Source of the DNA: Lysobacteraceae bacterium
GTDB taxonomy: Bacteria > Pseudomonadota > Gammaproteobacteria > Xanthomonadales > Xanthomonadaceae
DNA length: 5,819 bases
Direction: 5' to 3'
NCBI GenBank assembly: GCA_017990865.1
Contig: JAGNNB010000216.1
Coordinates: 1 to 5,819 of the forward strand
Below are positions 1-5,620 of the stretch, piece by piece. How positions within the stretch are numbered: the stretch's first letter is position 1; each line of letters begins with the position of its first letter. A program made the translations under genes and the position numbers. A model generated the notes under the pieces. It ran no database searches. It saw only the letters and a list, made by a program, of their open reading frames with translations, and was not told the DNA's origin.

Positions 1-174
1 AAACTGCCGGCGCCCTGGTTCGATATTTCCAGACCCATGCACCTGGACTACGCGGATCTCGCCGCCGAAGCGAAAAACGGCAAGAACACCGAAACGGCGC
101 TCGGGCATTTGGAGCGCGCGACGTCGAAGTGCACGGGATGCCATGCGGCGTACCGCATCGAAGAGATCGAGTGA
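1..174 (+). CDS. Cytochrome c family protein, C-terminal fragment (class II / cytochrome c'-like)
   Basis: The gene is open at the left edge of the window; 57 residues and a TGA stop are visible in frame 1. A single heme c attachment motif, CTGCH (residues 44-48 of the fragment, bases 130-144), lies only nine residues from the C-terminus and is followed by AAYR. A CxxCH followed by an AYR-like sequence at the extreme C-terminus, after a helical stretch, is the hallmark of class II cytochromes c (cytochrome c'), which are periplasmic four-helix-bundle proteins that bind heme covalently through the two cysteines with His as axial ligand. The N-terminus, any signal peptide and the start are outside the window, so the exact subfamily and partner are unknown. 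A GC-rich hairpin begins 9 bases after the stop. The heme motif is seen directly; the class II assignment is inferred from its position. Confidence 0.8.
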   Translation, partial: KLPAPWFDISRPMHLDYADLAAEAKNGKNTETALGHLERATSKCTGCHAAYRIEEIE

Positions 175-182
175 AAGCGGTC

Positions 183-215
183 GTCGCCGCGCAAACTCTG
201 CGCGCGGCGACATTT
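183..215 (+). terminator. Candidate intrinsic terminator after the cytochrome gene
   Basis: A perfect 10-bp stem, GTCGCCGCGC (183-192) pairing with GCGCGGCGAC (202-211), encloses a 9-base loop and starts 9 bases after the cytochrome stop codon. It is followed only by ATTT (212-215), so the U-tract is weak. The stem is strong enough to end or attenuate transcription, but Rho could also be involved. Confidence 0.5.
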
Positions 216-236
216 GGGCGACCCGCGCGTTACGAT
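207..236 (+). promoter_or_regulatory. Possible sigma70 promoter of rluF
   Basis: TACGAT (231-236) matches four of six bases of the -10 consensus, and GCGACA (207-212) matches four of six of the -35 consensus at an 18-base spacing. This would give a leader of about 30 bases before the rluF ATG. The -35 overlaps the right arm of the preceding hairpin, which lowers confidence. I see no strong Shine-Dalgarno sequence before the ATG. Confidence 0.25.
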
Positions 237-274
237 AGGCGCAATATTCCTATCGGTCGGTCGCCGTTCCGCAC

Positions 275-988
275 ATGCGCCTCAACAAATACATCAGCGA
301 CTCCGGCTACTGTTCCCGGCGCGAAGCCGACCGACTGATCGGCGAAGGCCGGGTCACGGTCAACAACCAGCGCGCGCGGATCGGCGTGGAGTTGGCCGAG
401 GGCGACGAGGTGCGGATCGACGGCGATGTGCTGCGTGCGCGCACCGCGGCCAAGGGCAAGAGGCGGCATGTCTACATTGCCTTGAACAAGCCGGTCGGCA
501 TCACCTGCACCACCGAGAGCGATGTCAAAGGCAATATCGCCGATTTCGTCGATCACGAGCAGCGCGTGTTTCCGATCGGCCGGCTCGACAAGGATTCGGA
601 GGGCTTGATCCTGCTCACCAGCAACGGCGACATCGTCAATGCGATTCTGCGCGCCGAGAACAAGCTGGAGAAGGAGTATCTGGTCGGCGTGAACCACGGC
701 ATCACCAACGAATTCCTGCGCGGCATGAGCCGCGGCGTGCCGATCCACGGCGAGATCACTCTGCCCTGCAAGACCTCCAAGCTCGGCCCGGTCGGGTTCC
801 GCATCGTGTTGACGCAGGGCTTGAACCGGCAAATCCGATTGATGGCGGCGCATTTCGGCTATCGCGTCAAGCAACTGATGCGCGTGCGCATCGGCAACAT
901 CAAGCTCGGCCATCTCAAGACCGGCCAATGGCGCAATCTCACCGACGCCGAACTGCGCGGATTGCTGCCCAGTCACGAGGATTGGTAG
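275..988 (+). CDS. rluF: 23S rRNA pseudouridine synthase RluF (RsuA/RluB/E/F family)
   Basis: The 237-residue protein isomerises a uridine in 23S rRNA to pseudouridine; the E. coli enzyme modifies U2604 and, to a lesser extent, U2605. An N-terminal S4 RNA-binding domain (about residues 1-55, with NKYIS and CSRREADR) is followed by the catalytic domain, which opens with ALNKPVGI (69-76). The catalytic aspartate lies in GRLDKDSEGL; by alignment with E. coli RluF Asp107 it is D105. The KEYLV strand (133-137), the GMSRGVPI turn (150-157) and the GLNRQIR motif (182-188) complete the family pattern. The ATG at 275 is chosen because S4-domain homology (MRLNKYIS) begins at that Met. The length is somewhat shorter than E. 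coli RluF, mainly for lack of a C-terminal tail. One oddity is Leu189 where E. coli has a second Arg (QIRRM). RluB or RluE is less likely because the closest overall match in my memory is RluF. Confidence 0.9.
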   Translation: MRLNKYISDSGYCSRREADRLIGEGRVTVNNQRARIGVELAEGDEVRIDGDVLRARTAAKGKRRHVYIALNKPVGITCTTESDVKGNIADFVDHEQRVFPIGRLDKDSEGLILLTSNGDIVNAILRAENKLEKEYLVGVNHGITNEFLRGMSRGVPIHGEITLPCKTSKLGPVGFRIVLTQGLNRQIRLMAAHFGYRVKQLMRVRIGNIKLGHLKTGQWRNLTDAELRGLLPSHEDW

Positions 989-991
989 CCC

Positions 992-1008
992 CGGGCGCGA
1001 TGCCCGTT
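992..1008 (+). terminator. Weak hairpin after rluF
   Basis: CGGGC (992-996) pairs with GCCCG (1002-1006) across a 5-base loop, three bases after the rluF stop, and is followed by only two T residues. A second short hairpin, GCGTTC/GAACGC (1045-1059), lies downstream and has no T-tract. Either might slow polymerase, but neither is a convincing intrinsic terminator. Confidence 0.2.
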
Positions 1009-1072
1009 CGCCCACCGTCCGGTTCGCCCGTCGTCCGCGATACAGCGTTCCGCGAACGCGGACCGCGCCGAC

Positions 1073-2102
<1,030 letters not shown>

Positions 2103-2106
2103 GCCA

Positions 2107-2883
2107 ATGCGACGTCTTTGCGCGCTGGCGCTGCTTGGCGGCATCGCGTCCGCGCAAGCCGCGCCCAATCCGATGTGCGTCGATCGGGCGACCTACGAAC
2201 GTTTTTTCGAAGAGTCGATCGCCCAGATGCCGCCCGGCAATGCCAATCCGGAAATATTGAGGAAAGGTTTGTTGTCGCTCGTGGAACTTACGTTTTCCAT
2301 GAAAGAATCGCTGTCGCGCGATGCCGAGCGCGGCGATATCGAAGCGCAGGGGCAAATCGCCGGAATCCGAGGCGATTGCATGCTCGATGGCGCATCCGCG
2401 GAGACGCCCGGCGATCTCACGCTCGTTCGATGGCTGCACTCGGCACCCGCGGAGGACGATCGCGCGCTGAGCGTGCGCGGGTACTTCGAGGCGCTGGGCT
2501 GGGATGGCCAGCCGGCGTCCGCGCTTCGCGCCTATCCTCATCTGCTCGCCGCCGGCGCATTGAAAGCGCCCGAGGGCGATATCGACGACCGCAAGCGCCA
2601 CAATGCGGCATTCGATGCGGTGCTGTTGCGGTTGCTAGGGCCGCGACTCGAACGCGAAATGCAGACGCTGGTCGTGAACCAGCCTGGCGAACACGCGCAC
2701 GCGGCTCGAATCGAGATCGATCGTTGCGTCCCGTCGCTGACCGTTATCGAATCCGCCGAAGCGGTCGACAAGGCGCGTCTACAGCAGGCGTTGGACGGGA
2801 TCGCCGCCTTGTTGCCCGCTGCACCCGCGCTTTGCGAAGGACGCGCGAGGGTGCCCTTGACCTTGCACGACCGGTCGCGCTGA
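2107..2883 (+). CDS. Exported protein of unknown function with four mature cysteines
   Basis: The 258-residue product is not one I recognise. The first 18 residues form a classical Sec signal peptide: Arg2-Arg3, a hydrophobic core CALALLGGIA, and a signal peptidase I site of the type AxA, probably after AQA (16-18). No lipobox Cys follows, so the mature protein should be soluble in the periplasm or secreted. The mature part is mostly predicted helical, without transmembrane segments, and has exactly four cysteines (C24, C91, C207, C243), an even number that could form two disulfides. The stretch around residues 60-92 (SLVELTFSMKESLSRDAERG) resembles TPR/Sel1-type helices, but I cannot confirm repeats. 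The start is supported by a good ribosome binding site and by the signal peptide; the open frame extends further upstream only as overlap with trxB. It lies 4 bases after trxB and 20 before the next gene, so it should be co-transcribed with both. Any role in redox or envelope biology is inference from context. Confidence 0.75.
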   Translation: MRRLCALALLGGIASAQAAPNPMCVDRATYERFFEESIAQMPPGNANPEILRKGLLSLVELTFSMKESLSRDAERGDIEAQGQIAGIRGDCMLDGASAETPGDLTLVRWLHSAPAEDDRALSVRGYFEALGWDGQPASALRAYPHLLAAGALKAPEGDIDDRKRHNAAFDAVLLRLLGPRLEREMQTLVVNQPGEHAHAARIEIDRCVPSLTVIESAEAVDKARLQQALDGIAALLPAAPALCEGRARVPLTLHDRSR

Positions 2884-2903
2884 CGCTCCGCAAGGCCGAC
2901 ACG

Positions 2904-4070
2904 ATGCGCACGATCGTCGTTTCGAACCTCGGTGCCGTGTCCGCCGACGCGTGGAACAGCCTCCACGACGGCCATAACCCTTTCGTCGCGCACGCGTTTC
3001 TGTTCGGTCTCGAAACCCACGGCTGCCTGCGCGAAGAATGGGGCTGGTCGCCGCAACATCTGACCCTCTGGCGCGACGGCGAACTCATCGCCGCCGCGCC
3101 CGGTTACACCAAAACCAATTCGCACGGCGAGTTCGTATTCGATCACGCCTGGGCACGGGCCTATGCGCATTACGGCCGCGATTACTACCCGAAGTGGCTC
3201 TGCGCCGTGCCCTACTCGCCCGTGACCGGTCCGCGGCTGTTGGCGCGCGACGAGGCTTCGCGAATCGCGTTGTTGGACGCGATGCAGGCGATGGTGCGCG
3301 AGCGTGGCTGGTCGTCGGCGCACGTCAATTTCCACCTCAACGAGGAGTCGGCCGCGTTCGATGCGTCGGCATTCGAACACGAATGGCTGCAGCGCATCGA
3401 CGTGCAATATCACTGGCGCAACGAGGCCGGCTGGTCGAATTTCGACGATGTCCTCGCGGCGATGGATCATAAGCATCGCAAGAACATTCGGCAGGAACGC
3501 ACGAAGGTCGCCAAGGCCGGCATCGCCTTCCGCGTCGCGCACGGCGACGAGGCGAGCGATGCCGACCTCGCCGCGATGCACGGGTTCTATCTGCGCACGT
3601 TCGCCGACTACGGCAATTCGCCGGCGCTGACCTTGGATTTTCTGCGCCATCTCGCGCGGACGATGCCGCGCGCCCTGGTGATGATCTTCGCCGAACAGGC
3701 GGACGAGATCGTCGCCGGGGCATTGTGTCTGCGCGGCGGCGACACGCTCTACGGTCGCTACTGGGGCGCGACGCGCGTCGTGCCGGGACTGCATTTCGAA
3801 ACCTGTTACTACCAAGGCATCGACTACTGCCTGCGCGAAGGCTTGCGACGTTTCGAACCCGGCGCGCAAGGCGAGCACAAGATCGATCGCGGGTTCCTGC
3901 CGACCTTCGTGCGCAGTCGCCATTGGGTCGCCGACCCGGCCTTCGCCCAGGCGCTCGGTCGCTGGTGCGAAGAAGAGGCCGTCGCCGTTCGCGGGTTCGA
4001 ACGCGAATTGCGCGTGCGGTCGCCGTTTCGCGACCGGCCAGTCTGCGATGAGCTGACCAGCGCGACATGA
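2904..4070 (+). CDS. FemAB-like / GNAT-fold predicted N-acyltransferase (DUF482, COG3146 type)
   Basis: The 388-residue protein looks like a member of the predicted N-acyltransferase family often labelled peptidoglycan biosynthesis protein or FemAB_like (PF04339). The basis is the pattern of conserved blocks as I remember them: an N-terminal GNAT-like half with FVAHAFLFGLE (27-37) and aromatic-rich HYGRDYYPKW (89-98), a basic helix DHKHRKNIRQER (188-199), YGRYWGA (283-289), HFETCYYQGIDYC (297-309) and the signature FEPGAQGEHKIDRGFLPT (317-334). There is no signal peptide or membrane segment, so it is cytoplasmic. Donor and acceptor substrates are unknown for this family; FemA/B/X relatives use aminoacyl-tRNA to modify lipid-linked peptidoglycan precursors. 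The ATG at 2904 is preceded by AAGG at 8 bases; the frame is open far upstream, but only as a shadow of the preceding gene. Its stop overlaps the aat start (ATGA), implying translational coupling. Family assignment is fairly sure, biochemical role is not. Confidence 0.85.
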   Translation: MRTIVVSNLGAVSADAWNSLHDGHNPFVAHAFLFGLETHGCLREEWGWSPQHLTLWRDGELIAAAPGYTKTNSHGEFVFDHAWARAYAHYGRDYYPKWLCAVPYSPVTGPRLLARDEASRIALLDAMQAMVRERGWSSAHVNFHLNEESAAFDASAFEHEWLQRIDVQYHWRNEAGWSNFDDVLAAMDHKHRKNIRQERTKVAKAGIAFRVAHGDEASDADLAAMHGFYLRTFADYGNSPALTLDFLRHLARTMPRALVMIFAEQADEIVAGALCLRGGDTLYGRYWGATRVVPGLHFETCYYQGIDYCLREGLRRFEPGAQGEHKIDRGFLPTFVRSRHWVADPAFAQALGRWCEEEAVAVRGFERELRVRSPFRDRPVCDELTSAT

Positions 4071-4816
4071 TCATCGAACTGCCCGCGCTCGGCCCCTCGC
4101 CCGACGCGCCGTTCCCGCCGGCCCGCCACGCGCTCGCGGAGCCCGAAGGCCTGCTCGCCATGGGCGGCGATCTGCATCCGACGCGCTTATTGAACGCCTA
4201 CCGCCACGGCATTTTTCCGTGGTACTCCGAAGGCGAACCGATTCTGTGGTGGTGCCCCGACCCGCGGGTGGTGTTCCGCACGGAGACGTTCCGGTTGTCG
4301 TCGCGGTTCCGCCGCGATCTGCGCCGAAGCGCGTGGGCGATCCGCGCCGACACCGCGTTCGCAGATGTGCTTGCGGCCTGCGCCGATACGCCCCGACGCG
4401 GCCAGGACGGCACCTGGATCACGCCGCATATGCGCGAGGCCTATATCGCGCTGCACCGTCTGGGTCACGCCCACAGCATCGAGGTCTTCGACCGAGACGA
4501 GCCCGGCGGCCGTCTGGTCGGCGGGCTCTACGGTGTCGCCATCGGCCAGATGTTCTTCGGCGAAAGCATGTTCAGCCTGGCGTCGGGCGGGTCGAAGGTC
4601 GCCTTCGGCGCATTGGCGCACCGGCTGCGCGAGTGGGGCTGGCCCTTGATCGACGGGCAAGTCGAAAATCCGCATCTGATATCGCTCGGGGCCGAACGCT
4701 GGTCCAGACCTCGCTTTCTGGGGGATGTGCGGCGCCTGACCGAGCGCCCGGGCTCAACCGGCCCCTGGACCGAGGCCTTCGAAGGTCTGACCGCTTCGTA
4801 TTTGGCCCGCGGATAA
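4067..4816 (+). CDS. aat: Leucyl/phenylalanyl-tRNA--protein transferase
   Basis: This cytoplasmic enzyme moves Leu or Phe from aminoacyl-tRNA to the N-terminus of proteins starting with Lys or Arg, producing N-degrons that ClpS presents to ClpAP. The 249 residues fit the family length. Signatures in order are MGGDL (32-36), YRHGIFPWYS (45-54), the substrate-pocket region WWCPDPR (61-67), TWIT (116-119), HSIEVFD (136-142), VGGLYGVAIG (151-160), FFGESMFS (163-170), SK (176-177), IDGQVENPHLISLGAE (195-210) and a C-terminal RWSRPRFL block. The C-terminal half has the GNAT-like fold shared with FemX. The start ATG overlaps the stop of the preceding acyltransferase gene by four bases. No terminator is obvious after the TAA. 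The clpA end lies less than 1 kb downstream on the opposite strand, matching the functional link through the N-degron pathway. Identification is secure. Confidence 0.97.
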   Translation: MIIELPALGPSPDAPFPPARHALAEPEGLLAMGGDLHPTRLLNAYRHGIFPWYSEGEPILWWCPDPRVVFRTETFRLSSRFRRDLRRSAWAIRADTAFADVLAACADTPRRGQDGTWITPHMREAYIALHRLGHAHSIEVFDRDEPGGRLVGGLYGVAIGQMFFGESMFSLASGGSKVAFGALAHRLREWGWPLIDGQVENPHLISLGAERWSRPRFLGDVRRLTERPGSTGPWTEAFEGLTASYLARG

Positions 4817-4872
4817 GAACCCGAACGGCTCGCCCGAGAGGCCCGGCCCGGAAGCTCCGATCCGAATCGCTT

Positions 4873-4901
4873 TTGCGCCGCCGGCCCCGTCGTGGCAGAA
4901 T
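4873..4901 (+). promoter_or_regulatory. Likely infA promoter
   Basis: CAGAAT (4896-4901) matches four of six -10 bases, and TTGCGC (4873-4878) carries the key TTG of a -35 box at the ideal 17-base spacing. The predicted start near 4908 leaves a leader of about 46 bases. That leader contains a small hairpin, CGGGC (4914-4918) with GCCCG (4925-4929), and an AGGA (4948-4951) unusually close to the ATG. An own promoter fits the 138-base gap after aat and the need for high IF-1 expression. Confidence 0.55.
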
Positions 4902-4954
4902 GCGCGGCTTGTTCGGGCACCCCCGCCCGGCTCCCCTACGGCAGCACAGGACGC

Positions 4955-5173
4955 ATGGCGAAAGACGACGTCATCGAATTCGAAGGTACGGTCTCCGAAA
5001 CCCTCCCGAACACCATGTTCCGGGTGAAGTTGGAGAACGGACACGAGATCATCGCCCATATTTCGGGCCGCATGCGCAAGAACTACATCCGTATCCTCAC
5101 CGGCGATAAGGTCAAAGTCGAAATGACGCCTTACGACCTGACCAAGGGCCGGATCACGTATCGCATGAAGTAA
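4955..5173 (+). CDS. infA: Translation initiation factor IF-1
   Basis: The 72-residue protein has the same length as E. coli IF-1 and closely matches it throughout. It forms a single S1-type OB-fold that binds the 30S A-site region during initiation and cooperates with IF-2 and IF-3. The conserved features are MAKDDVIE at the start, [14 protein letters not shown] (11-24), [20 protein letters not shown] (27-46), the ILTGDKV turn (47-53), and [10 protein letters not shown] near the end. An in-frame ATG at 4892 would add 21 residues with no IF-1 similarity and lies on the -10 region, so the ATG at 4955 is chosen. The gene has its own probable promoter and ends about 40 bases before a strong intrinsic terminator. 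IF-1 is essential in most bacteria. Confidence 0.98.
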   Translation: MAKDDVIEFEGTVSETLPNTMFRVKLENGHEIIAHISGRMRKNYIRILTGDKVKVEMTPYDLTKGRITYRMK

Positions 5174-5216
5174 GCGCCGCGCGGCTTACAGCCGCCGGTC
5201 GATCCAATCAAGAACA

Positions 5217-5246
5217 CGCCCGCCGATCGGCCGGGCGCGTTTTTTT
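5217..5246 (+). terminator. Strong intrinsic terminator of infA
   Basis: CGCCCG (5217-5222) pairs with CGGGCG (5232-5237) across a 9-base loop that itself contains the palindrome CCGATCGG. A run of seven T residues (5240-5246) follows almost at once. This is a textbook Rho-independent terminator on the plus strand. On the minus strand the hairpin is not followed by a T-run, so it would not terminate clpA in the same way. Confidence 0.9.
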
Positions 5247-5343
5247 CGTGTGTGGAATACCCCCACGGCACGGGCTCAAGAAGAACTGGCGCTCGCTATG
5301 CCATGCAGCGCCTGAGCAAACAAATTTTCATGATGACAATCAA
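5247..5343. other. Non-coding spacer between the infA terminator and the inverted-repeat segment
   Basis: I see no plausible gene here. It holds a compound stem-loop: GCTCA (5274-5278) and GGCGCT (5288-5293) pair in order with TGAGC (5313-5317) and AGCGCC (5307-5312), with a 9-base bulge on the left arm. G+C falls from its right half onward. An 11-codon ATG frame on the minus strand (MKICLLRRCMA) lacks a ribosome binding site. The stem-loop could act as a transcription barrier for minus-strand transcripts coming from clpA, but no T-run follows it. Confidence 0.4.
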
Positions 5344-5348
5344 TGCAC

Positions 5349-5453
5349 TTAGGCAGACAGGTGCCCAACGACGCTGCCGGCTCCAATAGCCCACATAGTT
5401 TCAATCGTGGAACTGAAAAACATGCGAACACGAGCAGTAAATGTTTTAACCAT
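5349..5453 (-). CDS. Possible small protein of 34 residues behind a perfect Shine-Dalgarno sequence
   Basis: The minus-strand ATG at 5453 opens a 34-codon frame encoding a basic N-terminus (MVKTFTARVRMFF) and a moderately hydrophobic remainder with TMWAIGAGSVVG, ending LSA and TAA. The stop lies inside the left terminal repeat. The ATG follows TAAGGAGGTG, a perfect match to the 16S anti-Shine-Dalgarno end, by three bases. The same frame stays open upstream to a TTG at 5600, which would give 83 residues with a clear membrane-like stretch (GSIPLAIVGSIALLLFLL). That longer form would start just outside the repeat-bounded segment with no obvious ribosome binding site. Alternatively a second short ORF may be read upstream. 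The product resembles no protein I know. Codon choice is less GC-biased than in the neighbouring genes. I saw no convincing promoter; read-through from clpA, which ends about 170 bases upstream on the same strand, is possible. Confidence 0.4.
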   Translation of the reverse strand: MVKTFTARVRMFFSSTIETMWAIGAGSVVGHLSA

Positions 5454-5456
5454 AGA

Positions 5457-5466
5457 CACCTCCTTA
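5457..5466 (-). promoter_or_regulatory. Perfect consensus Shine-Dalgarno for the 34-residue ORF
   Basis: Read on the minus strand this is TAAGGAGGTG, fully complementary to the 3' end of 16S rRNA (CACCUCCUUA). Three bases (TCT) separate it from the ATG, placing the GGAGG core six bases from the start, which is workable spacing. No annotated gene in this window has so strong a site, and this is the main evidence that the small frame is or was translated. Confidence 0.55.
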
Positions 5467-5620
5467 TTGCTGTTACTGGCCGATAGAGCCAGCATTTGAG
5501 ACAGGTAACGCAGCAAGAAAAGCAGAAGAGCTATGGAGCCAACAATCGCCAGGGGAATGCTCCCCACACCTGTTACCCCTATCGGCCTAAGTGCACTCAA
5601 AGCTATTCAAATGCGATGTG

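Larger units (their letters stand above)
5344..5595. repeat. 252-bp segment bounded by terminal inverted repeats (MITE-like or structured RNA locus)
   Basis: TGCACTTAGGC (5344-5354) is the exact reverse complement of GCCTAAGTGCA (5585-5595). With inward extension the 20-base arms (5344-5363 and 5576-5595) match at 17 positions, and the match stops abruptly at the outer edge, as expected for element ends. Nested inside are GGCTCCAATAGC (5379-5390) against the complement of 5529-5540 (one-base gap), GGCCGATAG (5478-5486) against CTATCGGCC (5579-5587), and the hairpin GGGGA-ATGC-TCCCC (5552-5565). G+C is near 50%, below the neighbouring genes. No transposase is present, and the flanks show no clear target-site duplication. 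It could be a non-autonomous transposable element, a decayed insertion, or a locus for a folded RNA. The repeats are seen directly; the mobile nature is inference. Confidence 0.5.

Noticed and set aside
2118..2903. Upstream extension of the acyltransferase frame to 650 residues
   Set aside because: The added part is arginine-rich out-of-frame translation of the preceding exported-protein gene. Family similarity begins only after the ATG at 2904.
2538..3923. A 461-codon open frame on the minus strand opposite the acyltransferase gene
   Set aside because: It is antisense to two well-supported genes. Its product shows no recognisable family pattern, and long antisense frames are expected in GC-rich DNA.
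4817..4872. Terminator after aat
   Set aside because: The segment is GC-rich with short self-complementary words, but it has no stable stem followed by a T-tract.
5457..5466. Fragment of the 16S rRNA 3' end (CACCTCCTTA on the plus strand)
   Set aside because: The match is limited to these 10 bases; the flanking sequence does not continue as 16S rRNA. A Shine-Dalgarno sequence on the minus strand explains it better.
5344..5595. Integron attC site or gene cassette
   Set aside because: The ends read GCCTAAG/CTTAGGC, not the required RYYYAAC/GTTRRRY cores. The spacing is too long for one attC, and no integrase is visible.
5335..5605. Target-site duplication flanking the inverted repeats
   Set aside because: The left flank reads ATCAA and the right flank CTCAA. 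The shared TCAA is not directly adjacent to both ends, so it does not qualify.
5247..5620. A tRNA gene, as expected near infA by analogy with E. coli serW
   Set aside because: GTTTCAATC at 5399-5407 faintly resembles a T-loop, but there is no T-stem, acceptor stem or anticodon arm around it.
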